DNA of 64,000 bases from the NCBI RefSeq assembly GCF_029961765.1, contig NZ_CP124681.1, positions 3,968,001 to 4,032,000 on the forward strand, given 5' to 3'. This stretch comes from Nocardioides sp. QY071 (GTDB lineage Bacteria > Actinomycetota > Actinomycetes > Propionibacteriales > Nocardioidaceae). Below, one piece after another: positions 54,373 through 62,728 of this stretch. Numbering within the stretch: the stretch's first letter is position 1; every line of letters begins with the position of its first letter. The notes beneath the pieces were generated by a model, which was given only the letters and a program-made list of their open reading frames with translations, was not told the origin of the DNA and ran no database searches. Position numbers and translations under genes: made by a program.

Positions 54373-55152
54373 TCAGCCGTCGAACGCGCCGTGCCGGCCC
54401 GCCCCGCCGGCGAAGCGCGTCGCCCCCGCGAGGGTATCCGCGCTCAGCGAGCGGAGTCCGTGTTTCCACTCCAGCGCCAGCGCGTCGTCGAGGTCCAGGC
54501 CATGCTGTCCGTACGACGACAGCCGGTCCTCGCGCAGGCAGGTCTGCGGGAACCCGGCGAGCTGCTCGGCCAGGGTCACGGCCTCGGCCAACGCTGCGCC
54601 GGGGGCCGAGACCCGGTTGGCCAGGCCCATCCGCAGCGCCTCCTCGGCGCCGACCTCGCGGCCGGTGAGGATGAGGTCGAGGGCGTGGGAGTGGCCGATC
54701 AGGCGTGGCAGCCGGATGGTGCCACCGTCGATGAGCGGCACGCCCCAGCGTCGGCAGAACACGCCGAACGCGGCGGCCGGGTCGACGACCCGCAGGTCGC
54801 ACCACACCGCGAGCTCGAGGCCGCCGGCGACGGCGTAACCCTCCACGGCGGCGACGACCGGCTTCGACAGCAGCATCCGGGTCGGCCCCATCCCCGCCGG
54901 GCCGGCGTCCGCTCCGTCGCCGGGTGCGCCCACGTCGACGCGGCCCTCGGACACCGCCTTGAGGTCGGCCCCGGCGCAGAAGACCCCGCCGGCGCCGTGC
55001 AGGACGGCGACCGAGGCGCTGTCGTCGGCGTCGAAGGCCGTGAACGCCTCGGTCAGCAGGCGGGCGTGCTCCGCGTCGACCGCGTTGCGCACCTCGGGAC
55101 GTGACAGCGTCACGACGGTGACGGGACCGCGCTTCTCCACCTCGACGGACAT
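54373..55152 (-). CDS. Enoyl-CoA hydratase family protein
   Basis: A 259-residue crotonase-fold enzyme. The oxyanion-hole segments are GAGGVFCAGADLKAVSEG and EGYAVAGGLELAVWCDLRV; the Glu positions are in FCRRWGVPLIDGGTIRLPRLIG. The reaction is probably hydration or isomerisation of an acyl-CoA. A Gly/Asp-rich insertion (APGDGADAGPAGMG) lies after the first motif. It is on the same strand as, and 19 bp downstream of, the penicillin-acylase family gene, so the two may share a transcript. Confidence 0.87.
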   Translation of the reverse strand: MSVEVEKRGPVTVVTLSRPEVRNAVDAEHARLLTEAFTAFDADDSASVAVLHGAGGVFCAGADLKAVSEGRVDVGAPGDGADAGPAGMGPTRMLLSKPVVAAVEGYAVAGGLELAVWCDLRVVDPAAAFGVFCRRWGVPLIDGGTIRLPRLIGHSHALDLILTGREVGAEEALRMGLANRVSAPGAALAEAVTLAEQLAGFPQTCLREDRLSSYGQHGLDLDDALALEWKHGLRSLSADTLAGATRFAGGAGRHGAFDG

Positions 55153-55171
55153 GCCCCCGAGGTTAGGGGGT

Positions 55172-57634
55172 TCACGAACCCGCGAGGTCGATGGTCCGCA
55201 CCAGGTCCTGCGCGATCTGCTGCGGCGTCCACGCGAAGCGCACCCATTTCTCCTGCGAGAACAGCGCGGTCTGGTCGCTCGACCACGGTGACGCCGGGTC
55301 CTCGTCCTGGCTGTAGGTGAGGATCGTGCGCGCGTCCACGCTGCCGTCGGCGAGGTAGGACACCGCCTGGATGTGCGAGGAGCCGTAGCTGACCGGCTTG
55401 TAGGCGCCGGTGTTGCCCGCGGGGTGCCGCGAGGCCAGGGCGTTGGCGTTGCCGGCGAGGTCGCCGTCACCGCCGCCGAGAGGGTATGCCGGCGCGCCCC
55501 GGTCGCCCGCGACCTGCAGCGAGCCCCACGGCGCGTCGAACGGCACCCCGGCCGCCCGCACGGACTCGATGGCCGCCTTCATCGCCTTGACCACCTCGGG
55601 CCCGGTCCGCAGGCCGCGCGGCGTGTTGATCGGGTCGGCTGCATTGAACGGCACGGTCCACAGGTTGGCGCCGGTCGGCGCGCGCTCGACGAAGGCCTCG
55701 AAGAGGTGGGTGCCGACCGAGTCGACGTCGGAGTGCCCGTCCCAGGCGGCGAGCACGGCGCAGGCCGCGGTCTCGCCGGTCTGCGCGCAGACCTGGTCCA
55801 GCCTGCCGTCCTGGCGCATCACCTCGGCGGCCCGGACCCGGTTCTCGTACTCGTGCCCGCGCAGCGACTCCGGCGTCTCCGAGCCGCCGCCCGCCAGCTG
55901 GTCGATGACGTACTGCTGCACCATCCGCGTCCGCATGGTCCGCGCGCACCTCTCGCAGCCAATGATGCCGGCGTAGCCCTCGAGGCGGACCTTGTCGTTG
56001 GGCGTCCAGTACGAGTCGTTGGCGTTCATCACCCAGTCGCGGCGTACGACGGCCGGCAGGTTGACGGGCCCGAAGATGCCGGGCCGCTGGGCGTCGGAGT
56101 CCGTGCCCCACGCGCAGGCACCGTCGGCGAGCAGGCCGTTGAGGCCGGGCAGCCCGGCGACCGACTTGAGCAGCAGGCCGACCGGGGTCAGGCACCGGGT
56201 CACCATCGCGTTGCTGACGTTGGGCACCACGCTGTGGTCGGCGTACAGGACCTCGCCGTTGCGGTCGGCCGCGGTCGTGTTGACCCACGGCATGCCGCCG
56301 CCGGCATCCTGGCGGCGCAGCAGGTCGCTCGCGCTGGTCGCCTCGCCCATGCCGAGGAAGGTGTCGATGGTGCGCAGGTGCTCGGCGTTGGCGTCGCGGA
56401 TCGCCCAGAAGCTGAGAGGCGACCAGCCCATGAACTGCGAGGGACTGTCGATGACGTAGCCCTGCGGGGTGCGCCAGAGGTCCTCGCGGACGTTCGTCAC
56501 GGAGCCGTCGGGCTGCAAGACCTCGACGTCGACCCAGCGTCGCTCGGCCTTGCGGATCAGCCCGTTGGCGCTGAGGTAGAGCGGGCCGGGGCCGAGGGTG
56601 AAGTACTCGTAGGGCGTGAAGCGGTAGGCCGTGGACACCGTGTGGCTCCAGGCGACGTCCTTGTTCCAGCCGATGTTGACCACCGGAGAGCCGATCAGCG
56701 AGGCGCCGGCGACGTCGTAGACACCCGGGATGGTCAGCTGCTGCTGGGTGAACTTGTAGCGCCCGCCCCACGGGAAGTGCGGGTTGCCGAGCAGCAACCC
56801 GCGCCCGGTCGAGCTGGCGTCTCCGCCGATCGCGGTGGCGTTGGAGCCGAACGCGCTGTCCTGGCCCAGGGAGCGCAGCAGTTCCTCGCGCTGGTCGGCG
56901 CTGAGCTGCGCGGCGTACGCCGGCACCTCCTCCTTGGTCGTCGGCAGCGGCAGCTTCAGCCCGAGGTCCGGCAGGCCCGGGTCCTGCAGGGTGGGCGGAT
57001 CGGCCTCGACGATCTCCTTGACGAAGTTGCCCGAGGAGGCGATCAGGTTGGCCATGTAGACGCCGTACCACAGGTCGAGCTCGGTGGCGTCGGGCTTCAG
57101 CCAGGTCGCGTCGGCGCAGGCCGGGTCGGTGATCGTGTTGTCGCGCAGCCAGCGGTTGATGCCGGCGGTGTAGCCCTTGACCATCTCGCGCGCCCGGGTG
57201 GTGGGGCCGGCGGGCGAGGCGAGCAGGCCCTCGACGACCTTGCGGTTGTGCAGGTCGGTGACGAACGCGTCGACCTGCAGGTTGGAGGCGTCGAGCGAGA
57301 CCCCGTCGAGGTAGCGGCCGGTCGCGCCGAGGTAGCGCGAGCGCTGACCGCGGGCGGTGAGCACCGTGTCGGCGAGGTTGCAGATCGACGAGCGCGCGGT
57401 GGCGTACCCACTTCCGTAGCCCAGCGAGCCCCAGTCGTCCGCGGTGATGTGCGGGATGCCGTGCTCGGTGATCGCGATCGTCGCGTGGTAGGACGGACCG
57501 GCGGCCGCCGCGGCGGTCTCGGGCCCCGGCCCCGCGTCGGCGGGACCGGCCGCGGCGAGCGCCGGCAGGACCAGGGCGGCGGCGAGCAGGCTCAGGACAC
57601 GTGGGGAGCGCACGTCAGGTGCAACGCGTTCCAC
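55172..57634 (-). CDS. Secreted penicillin acylase family N-terminal nucleophile hydrolase
   Basis: An 820-residue precursor from the GTG at 57634; a GTG at 57613 is equally possible and neither has a clear ribosome binding site. A signal peptide spans about 10-34. The alpha chain runs to the autocleavage site before Ser264 (AFGSNATAIGG), the N-terminal nucleophile of the beta chain. Conserved residues follow in GNPHFPWGGRYKFTQ, SPVVNIGWNKDVAWSHTVSTAYRFTPYE and VMNANDSYW (Asn). Family members hydrolyse amides such as penicillins or acyl-homoserine lactones; the substrate here is unknown. Confidence 0.88.
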   Translation of the reverse strand: MERVAPDVRSPRVLSLLAAALVLPALAAAGPADAGPGPETAAAAAGPSYHATIAITEHGIPHITADDWGSLGYGSGYATARSSICNLADTVLTARGQRSRYLGATGRYLDGVSLDASNLQVDAFVTDLHNRKVVEGLLASPAGPTTRAREMVKGYTAGINRWLRDNTITDPACADATWLKPDATELDLWYGVYMANLIASSGNFVKEIVEADPPTLQDPGLPDLGLKLPLPTTKEEVPAYAAQLSADQREELLRSLGQDSAFGSNATAIGGDASSTGRGLLLGNPHFPWGGRYKFTQQQLTIPGVYDVAGASLIGSPVVNIGWNKDVAWSHTVSTAYRFTPYEYFTLGPGPLYLSANGLIRKAERRWVDVEVLQPDGSVTNVREDLWRTPQGYVIDSPSQFMGWSPLSFWAIRDANAEHLRTIDTFLGMGEATSASDLLRRQDAGGGMPWVNTTAADRNGEVLYADHSVVPNVSNAMVTRCLTPVGLLLKSVAGLPGLNGLLADGACAWGTDSDAQRPGIFGPVNLPAVVRRDWVMNANDSYWTPNDKVRLEGYAGIIGCERCARTMRTRMVQQYVIDQLAGGGSETPESLRGHEYENRVRAAEVMRQDGRLDQVCAQTGETAACAVLAAWDGHSDVDSVGTHLFEAFVERAPTGANLWTVPFNAADPINTPRGLRTGPEVVKAMKAAIESVRAAGVPFDAPWGSLQVAGDRGAPAYPLGGGDGDLAGNANALASRHPAGNTGAYKPVSYGSSHIQAVSYLADGSVDARTILTYSQDEDPASPWSSDQTALFSQEKWVRFAWTPQQIAQDLVRTIDLAGS

Positions 57635-57659
57635 CTGAGTGAGTTACGTCACAGGGCCG

Positions 57660-57757
57660 GCGGGAGTTTCACCGGCCGACCGGTGGAACTCCCGCTTGGA
57701 CGATGAAACTTCCTCGTCCAAGCGCCAGTTTCACCGGCTGACCGGTGAAACTGGCGC
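57660..57757. repeat. Three consecutive hairpins
   Basis: Hairpin 1 (57660-57695) has 16-bp arms with one G:T-type mismatch. Hairpin 2 (57696-57721) has 8-bp arms TTGGACGA / TCGTCCAA. Hairpin 3 (57722-57757) has perfect 16-bp arms. Hairpins 1 and 3 share the inner stem TTTCACCGG with loop NNGA and CCGGTG(A/G)AA but have different outer stems, each self-complementary. The cluster lies between the penicillin-acylase start and the GroES-like stop. Confidence 0.8.
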
Positions 57758-57761
57758 GCGC

Positions 57762-58097
57762 TCACAGGTAGAGGCCGGCCGACTCGTCGCCGAGCCGCTC
57801 GGCGGCGACCGCGTGGATGTCACGCTCGCGCATGACGACGTAGACCTCGCCGGAGACCTCGACCTCGGCCTTGTCCTCGGGGTCGTAGAGCACCTTGTCA
57901 CCGGCGACGACGGCGCGGCAGTGCGGGCCGACCGCGACCACGCGCGACCAGGCCAGGCGCCGGGCGCCCATCGCGGCGGTCGCGGGGATGACGATGCCGC
58001 CGGAGGACCGGCGCTCGCCGGCCTCGCTGTCGGCCTCACACAGGATGCGGTCGTGCAGCATCTTGATGGGGGTCTTGTCGGACACGGGAGTGCTCAC
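57762..58097 (-). CDS. GroES-family (Cpn10-like) protein
   Basis: A 111-residue protein with the Cpn10 beta-barrel pattern: IKMLHDRILCEADSEAGERRSSGGIVIPATAA (mobile-loop region), AWSRVVAVGPHCRAVVAGDKVLYDPEDKAEVEVSGEVYVVMRERDIHAV. It diverges from canonical GroES in the mobile loop and lacks a GroEL neighbour, so it is a paralogue rather than the main co-chaperonin. It follows DUF3618 by 13 bp at the end of the nickel transporter unit. Confidence 0.8.
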   Translation of the reverse strand: MSTPVSDKTPIKMLHDRILCEADSEAGERRSSGGIVIPATAAMGARRLAWSRVVAVGPHCRAVVAGDKVLYDPEDKAEVEVSGEVYVVMRERDIHAVAAERLGDESAGLYL

Positions 58098-58110
58098 CTG
58101 CAGGGCAGGG

Positions 58111-58359
58111 TCAGTGGGTGATCTTGCGCAGCACGACGAACAGCGCGATCACGCCGACCACGCCACCGACCGTCTTGAGGATGTTGTCGGTGCGCGGCTC
58201 CCCCGTCGCGGTGTCGACGTAGTACGCCTTCACCTGGGCGACCTCGCGGCTCACGATGGTCTTGGGGTGCGAGCGGTACAGCAGCTGGTCGATCGTGCCC
58301 GCGAGGCGCTCACGGGTCTCCTCGATCTCGCGCTCGATGTCAGAGGGAGTCTCACTCAC
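58111..58359 (-). CDS. DUF3618 membrane protein
   Basis: An 82-residue protein: an amphipathic, charged N-terminal helix (SDIEREIEETRERLAGTIDQLLYRSHP), then one transmembrane segment (ILKTVGGVVGVIALFVVLRK) at the C-terminus. Function is unknown; the family is common in actinobacteria. The GTG overlaps the CbiO stop by 4 bp (GTGA), coupling it to the ECF transporter genes. Confidence 0.85.
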   Translation of the reverse strand: MSETPSDIEREIEETRERLAGTIDQLLYRSHPKTIVSREVAQVKAYYVDTATGEPRTDNILKTVGGVVGVIALFVVLRKITH

Positions 58360-59126
58360 CTGGGCAGGCTATCAATGCTGATGGTGCGCGGGTCGAACCC
58401 CCATGGGAGTTCCAGCCGGTGGGCGTGCATGAGGGCCTCGTCGGTGAGCACGTCGTACGTCGTCCCGTCGGCCACCACCCGGCCGTCGCTGAGCACCACC
58501 GACCGGGGGCAGAGCTCGAGCGCGTAGGGCAGGTCGTGGGTGACCATCAGCAGGGTCACGTCGAGGCTGCGAAGGATGTCGGCCAGCTCGCGGCGCGAGG
58601 CGGGGTCGAGGTTCGAGCTCGGCTCGTCGAGCACCAGGATCTCCGGCTCCATGGCCAGCACGGTCGCGACCGCGACCCGGCGCCGCTGGCCGAAGGAGAG
58701 GTGATGGGGCGGCCGGTCGGCGAAGTCGGCCATCCCGACCTGCTCGAGCGCGTCCATCACCCGCTTGTCGAGGGCGGCGCCCCTGATGCCGAGGTTGGCC
58801 GGCCCGAACGCCACGTCGGCACGAACCGAGCCCATGAACAGCTGGTCGTCGGGGTCCTGGAAGACGACGCCGACCCGGCGCCGGATCTCACCCAGGTTCT
58901 TCTTCGTCACCGGCAGCCCGCTGACCGCGACACTGCCCTCACCGTGTCCGGTCTCACCGGACAGGATGCCGTTGAGGTGGAGCACGAGGGTGGTCTTGCC
59001 CGCGCCGTTGGGCCCGAGCAGCGCGACCCGCTCGCCCCGATGGACGTGCAGGTCGACCCCGAACAGGGCCTGGTGCCCGTCGGGGTAGGCGAACGCGAGG
59101 CGCTGGACGTCGAGGACCGGCGTCAT
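58356..59126 (-). CDS. Nickel/cobalt ECF transporter ATPase (CbiO/NikO)
   Basis: A 256-residue ABC ATPase. Walker A is LGPNGAGKTTL near residue 36, the Q-loop is VFQDPDDQLF, the signature is LSFGQRRRVAVATVL and Walker B is ILVLDEPSSNLD. The DPDDQLF sequence is typical of energy-coupling-factor ATPases. It provides the energy for import. Genes are overlapping: cbiQ stop and cbiO start share ATGA, and cbiO overlaps DUF3618. Confidence 0.92.
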   Translation of the reverse strand: MTPVLDVQRLAFAYPDGHQALFGVDLHVHRGERVALLGPNGAGKTTLVLHLNGILSGETGHGEGSVAVSGLPVTKKNLGEIRRRVGVVFQDPDDQLFMGSVRADVAFGPANLGIRGAALDKRVMDALEQVGMADFADRPPHHLSFGQRRRVAVATVLAMEPEILVLDEPSSNLDPASRRELADILRSLDVTLLMVTHDLPYALELCPRSVVLSDGRVVADGTTYDVLTDEALMHAHRLELPWGFDPRTISIDSLPR

Positions 59127-59830
59127 CGCGCGGCCTCCACAGGCCCCGCGGCCTCGGGGAGCCTTCCGTCGTACCCCCGGGACAACATCGCCAGATGCAC
59201 CCGCTCACCCCTCTCGTACGACCTCACGAACAGCGCGCCGAGCGTACGCGCCAGCGCCGGCCAGTGCCGCGGCGAGCGTGGGTCGACGCCGCGCGAGCGC
59301 ATCGCGGTGATCATCCGCCCGAGGTCGCCGGTGACGACGTCGAGGTAGCGGATCATGAAGCCCATGATCTGCACGATCAGGTCGGGCATCCGCAGCCGCT
59401 GCAGGCCGCGCAGCACGTCCGCCGGCTCGGTCGTGGCGGCCAGGGTGAGCGAGGCCAGCACGCCCAGCGTGCCCTTGACGACCAGGCCCCAGGCCGCCAG
59501 CAGGCCCGACTCGGAGAGGGAGACCTCCCACCCCCCGAGGGGTACGCCGACCCGCGGGCCCTCCGCGACGAACGGCATCAGCGCGGCGAAGACCAGGAAC
59601 GGGACCTCGACCACCATCCGTGGCAGCAGGTAGGTCAGCGGCACCCGGGCCAGCAGCACCACGCCCAGCAGGAGGGCGAGGTAGCCGCCGAAGACCGGGT
59701 ACCACTCGCGCGGGGTGGCGACGACGGTCAGCACGAACCCGAGCAGGAACAGGATCTTCAGGTGGGCCGGGGCGCGGTGCACCACGGAGTGCCCGTGGAA
59801 GTGCAGCCGGTGGCCGTGGCCCGCGCCCAT
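59123..59830 (-). CDS. Nickel/cobalt ECF transporter T component (CbiQ/NikQ)
   Basis: A 235-residue membrane protein with five or six helices. It starts with a His-rich MGAGHGHRLHFHGHSVVHRAPAHLK. The coupling helices carry the family signature near the C-terminus (MRSRGVDPRSPRHW, with ARG-type motif) and the SYERGERVHLAMLSRGYDG segment that contacts the ATPase. It follows the PDGLE gene by 4 nt and overlaps cbiO. Confidence 0.9.
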   Translation of the reverse strand: MGAGHGHRLHFHGHSVVHRAPAHLKILFLLGFVLTVVATPREWYPVFGGYLALLLGVVLLARVPLTYLLPRMVVEVPFLVFAALMPFVAEGPRVGVPLGGWEVSLSESGLLAAWGLVVKGTLGVLASLTLAATTEPADVLRGLQRLRMPDLIVQIMGFMIRYLDVVTGDLGRMITAMRSRGVDPRSPRHWPALARTLGALFVRSYERGERVHLAMLSRGYDGRLPEAAGPVEAAR

Positions 59831-59834
59831 CTCG

Positions 59835-60167
59835 TCAGGCCTGCTGCTCGGCCGGGGTGCGCCGGCGCAGCGCCCAGAAGAGTCCGCCACCGAGGAGGAG
59901 GGTGATGCCCACGCCGGCCACGCCAGCGATGCCGCCGCTGAGGCGCTCGTTCTCGACGCCCTTGGTCCCATAGTCCGCGAAGGGGCTGCCGGTGTCGACG
60001 GGCTCCTCCGCGGAGTCGATGAAGCCGGTCTTGCCGGCGACGTACTCGAGCCCGTCGGGGTGGCTGCTGGCGTAGTAGCTGCCGATGCCCGCGACGAGGA
60101 GGGCGACGAACAAGCCGATCACGAGGAAGCGGCGGCTGTTCGTGCTGGTCTTCGTGCTGGTCTTCAC
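59835..60167 (-). CDS. PDGLE-domain accessory protein (CbiN/NikN-like)
   Basis: A 110-residue membrane protein with two transmembrane helices (about 14-31 and 79-100) and the PDGLE motif in SSHPDGLEYVAGKTGF. It is the N component that helps the S component load metal. The GTG start overlaps the cbiM stop. Confidence 0.9.
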   Translation of the reverse strand: MKTSTKTSTNSRRFLVIGLFVALLVAGIGSYYASSHPDGLEYVAGKTGFIDSAEEPVDTGSPFADYGTKGVENERLSGGIAGVAGVGITLLLGGGLFWALRRRTPAEQQA

Positions 60168-60850
60168 GCGGCGACCTCCTGGTCGAGCAGCGGACGACGG
60201 CCGGCGAGCCCGCGCGCGCCGTGGACGAGGTCGGGACGGGAGGCGACGACGGCACTGACGACCAGCCCGGTGATGAGGGCCTCGCCGACGCCGATCACGG
60301 TGTGCCAGCCGATCATCGCCGCGAACACCTTGCCGGCGGCGATGTCGGCGGTGCCGCCGATCGCGAACAGCACGCTGAACACCGTCGCGGCGGCGGGGAC
60401 CGAGATCAGGGCGCCGAGCCCTGCCGCGACCGGCACCGAGCCGAGCTTGCTCGGCAGCACGGCGAGCGCGAGGCGGAAGACGCCGTACCCGACGAAGACG
60501 CCGACCAGGCCCATCAGGGTGATGTTGGTGCCGAGCGCGGTCAATCCGCCGTCGGCCATGAACAGGCCCTGGACGAGCAGGACCACGCTGATGCACAGCG
60601 CCCCGGTCCACGGCCCGACCAGGACGGCGGCGAGCGCGCCGCCGAGAAGGTGCCCGCTGGTGCCGGCACCGACCGGGAAGTTGATCATCTGGCCCGCGAA
60701 CACGAACGCGGCCACGAGACCGGCCATCGGCGCGGTGCGGTCGTCGAGCTCGGCGCGTGCCTTGCGCAGCGCGAGGCCGACACCGGCCGCGGCGACGACG
60801 CCGGTCGCGACCGAGGTCGGGGCGTCGAGGAAGCCGTCAGGGACGTGCAT
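60164..60850 (-). CDS. Nickel/cobalt ECF transporter S component (CbiM/NikM)
   Basis: A 228-residue membrane protein with the diagnostic metal-binding N-terminus MHVPDGFLD (His2). VGAGTSGHLLGGALAAVLVGPWTGALC gives further His ligands, and the membrane helices match the family. Whether it carries nickel or cobalt cannot be told from the protein alone; a Nur-type box upstream favours nickel. It is the first gene of cbiM-PDGLE-cbiQ-cbiO-DUF3618-GroES-like. Confidence 0.92.
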   Translation of the reverse strand: MHVPDGFLDAPTSVATGVVAAAGVGLALRKARAELDDRTAPMAGLVAAFVFAGQMINFPVGAGTSGHLLGGALAAVLVGPWTGALCISVVLLVQGLFMADGGLTALGTNITLMGLVGVFVGYGVFRLALAVLPSKLGSVPVAAGLGALISVPAAATVFSVLFAIGGTADIAAGKVFAAMIGWHTVIGVGEALITGLVVSAVVASRPDLVHGARGLAGRRPLLDQEVAA

Positions 60851-60926
60851 GGATGAACCTGCCTCGATCCGGTGTTCGGTCGCCCGGCACCGGGGTAGTT
60901 AGATGGTCACGAGCACGACCACCTTA

Positions 60927-60943
60927 TTGCATGGCAGTTGCAA
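60927..60943. promoter_or_regulatory. Nur-type (nickel uptake regulator) box
   Basis: TTGCAT-GGCAG-TTGCAA fits the Streptomyces Nur consensus tTGCaa-N5-ttGCAA with one deviation. It lies in the divergent spacer, 77 bp before cbiM and 34 bp before bcp, so it could repress the nickel transporter when nickel is plentiful. Confidence 0.7.
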
Positions 60944-60976
60944 CAGCACCTGCCCATCAGGAGAGGAGCCACCCCT

Positions 60977-61471
60977 TTGAGTGACCAGGCCAGGCTGGCA
61001 GCGGGCGACCGCGCACCGGACTTCTCCCTCGCCTCCGACCAGGGTGGCGAGGTCAACCTGTACGAGCTCCTCGAGCAGGGCAGGAAGGTGATCGTCTACT
61101 TCTACCCGGCCGCGATGACCCCCGGGTGCACCAAGCAGGCCTGCGACTTCACCGACTCCCTCGACGCCCTCCAGGGTGCCGGCTACACGGTGGTCGGCAT
61201 CTCGAAGGACACCACCACCAAGCTGGCGAAGTTCCGCGAGCGCGACGGCCTCACCATCACCCTGCTCGCCGACCCCGAGCTGGCGGTGCACCGCGCCTAC
61301 GGCGCCTATGGCGAGAAGAAGCTCTACGGCAAGCTCGTCGAGGGCGTCATCCGCTCGACCTTCGTCATCGACACCGACGGCACCGTCGAGCTCGCCCAGT
61401 ACAACGTCAAGGCGACCGGGCACGTGGCCAAGCTGCGCCGCGACCTCGGGCTCCCGGTCCCGCCCGCCTGA
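60977..61471 (+). CDS. bcp: Thioredoxin-dependent peroxiredoxin (Bcp type)
   Basis: A 164-residue peroxiredoxin reducing peroxides. The peroxidatic Cys51 is in MTPGCTKQACDF and Cys56 is the likely resolving partner. Other motifs are RAPDFSLASDQGGEV and STFVIDTDGTV. The start is a TTG (LSDQARLAAG), chosen because GGAGAGGAG lies just before it; an earlier in-frame TTG at 60938 would overlap the Nur box. The next gene starts 35 bp downstream. Confidence 0.9.
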   Translation: MSDQARLAAGDRAPDFSLASDQGGEVNLYELLEQGRKVIVYFYPAAMTPGCTKQACDFTDSLDALQGAGYTVVGISKDTTTKLAKFRERDGLTITLLADPELAVHRAYGAYGEKKLYGKLVEGVIRSTFVIDTDGTVELAQYNVKATGHVAKLRRDLGLPVPPA

Positions 61472-61506
61472 TCTCCCCGCACCTGCCCGTACCTGAAGGA
61501 CACCCG

Positions 61507-62703
61507 ATGAAGCTGCACCAGTCCCTCGCCGAGCTCGCCCGCGACCACGGCACCGCGCTGTTCCGCGACGCGACCGCGTTCCGCGGTTCCCTCGACGACT
61601 ACCTCGACGAGGGCCAGGCGTCCAGCGGCACCATCAACCTGCTCACCGACGCGGTCCGGCTCGGCGCGCTGGACGGCCTGGTCACCATGCTCGAGAGCGG
61701 AGCCCGCCCGGGCGACGCCGTCGAGTCCGCCGGTCAGCGCCTGGCCCGCGACCGCGGCAGCGCCGACGTGCGCGGCTGCCAGTGGGCGATCGCGGTCCTC
61801 GGCTTCGCGCTGGGCAAGGTGCCCGAGTCGCTGGTGACCGGGCTCGACCCCGAGGCCGGTACGGCGGCCCCGCCGAGCCACGGACCCGGCGGCACCGCGC
61901 CCAGCCAGCCGCCGGTCACCTCGCCGGTCCAGCAGCCCTTCGCGGCTCCCGCGCAGCAGCAGCCGATCATGTCGCCGCCGCACCAGCCCGTGCAGCCGTC
62001 GTACGGCGCGCCCGGAGCGACCTCCTGGAGCCAGCCGACGCCGCCGAAGAAGTCCGGCACCGGGTTCATCGTCGGCGCGATCGCGGTGGCGCTGGTCGTC
62101 GTCGTGGCCGGCATCATCGGCATCATCGCGGTCGCGAACAGCGGGAGCGACAAGAAGGCCGACGACACGAAGAGCAAGTCGACCGAGGCCACCAGCGCCT
62201 CCGCGGACCCGACCGACGACACGACCGACGAGCCGAGCGGCAACGTCGCCACCGGCACCGGCTACGAGACCGAGCTGCCCTCCGGCTGGATCGACGGCAC
62301 CGACGACTTCACGTCGCAGAACCCCGGCCTGAGCACGCTCGACCGGGTGTTCATCTGGGGCTCGACCTTCAACACCGCCCGCGGCAACGTGATCGTGGAG
62401 ACCCAGTCGTCGTACGGCAGCACCGACCCCTCCGACCTCGCCGACGACTGGAAGACGGCGCTGGTCGCCGACGACGACACCGCCACCACCAACGACATCG
62501 ACGACACCACCATCGGTGGCGAGACGGCGCTCGGCGTCGACATCAGCCGGACCAACGACAACGGCATCGACGTCTCGCAGCGGTCCTACCTCGTGATCAG
62601 CGGCGACACGGCGTACTCCATCACCGTCTCCCTCAAGGACGGCGACGACGACGTGCTCACCAAGTTCGACGACATCCTCAGCGCCTGGACGTGGACGGAC
62701 TGA
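61507..62703 (+). CDS. Membrane protein with Pro/Gln linker and PsbP/Mog1-like outer domain
   Basis: A 398-residue protein of unknown function. Residues 1-115 form a helical cytoplasmic domain (MKLHQSLAELARDHGTALFR..., with RGCQWAIAVLGFALGKVPESLV). A Pro/Gln/Ser-rich linker (120-180) leads to one transmembrane segment (FIVGAIAVALVVVVAGIIGIIAVA). The outer part begins with Ser/Thr/Asp-rich sequence and then a beta-sandwich domain (YETELPSGWIDGTDDF...), like the PsbP/LpqN-type lipid or ligand domains. No partner can be inferred. Confidence 0.65.
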   Translation: MKLHQSLAELARDHGTALFRDATAFRGSLDDYLDEGQASSGTINLLTDAVRLGALDGLVTMLESGARPGDAVESAGQRLARDRGSADVRGCQWAIAVLGFALGKVPESLVTGLDPEAGTAAPPSHGPGGTAPSQPPVTSPVQQPFAAPAQQQPIMSPPHQPVQPSYGAPGATSWSQPTPPKKSGTGFIVGAIAVALVVVVAGIIGIIAVANSGSDKKADDTKSKSTEATSASADPTDDTTDEPSGNVATGTGYETELPSGWIDGTDDFTSQNPGLSTLDRVFIWGSTFNTARGNVIVETQSSYGSTDPSDLADDWKTALVADDDTATTNDIDDTTIGGETALGVDISRTNDNGIDVSQRSYLVISGDTAYSITVSLKDGDDDVLTKFDDILSAWTWTD

Positions 62704-62728
62704 GGGCCGGGCTCAGGGTCGGGCTGAG

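Noticed and set aside
60851..60926. Cobalamin riboswitch before cbiM
   Set aside because: Only 77 bp separate the Nur-type box from the ATG, and no B12-box-like sequence is present. A metal-responsive operator explains the region better.
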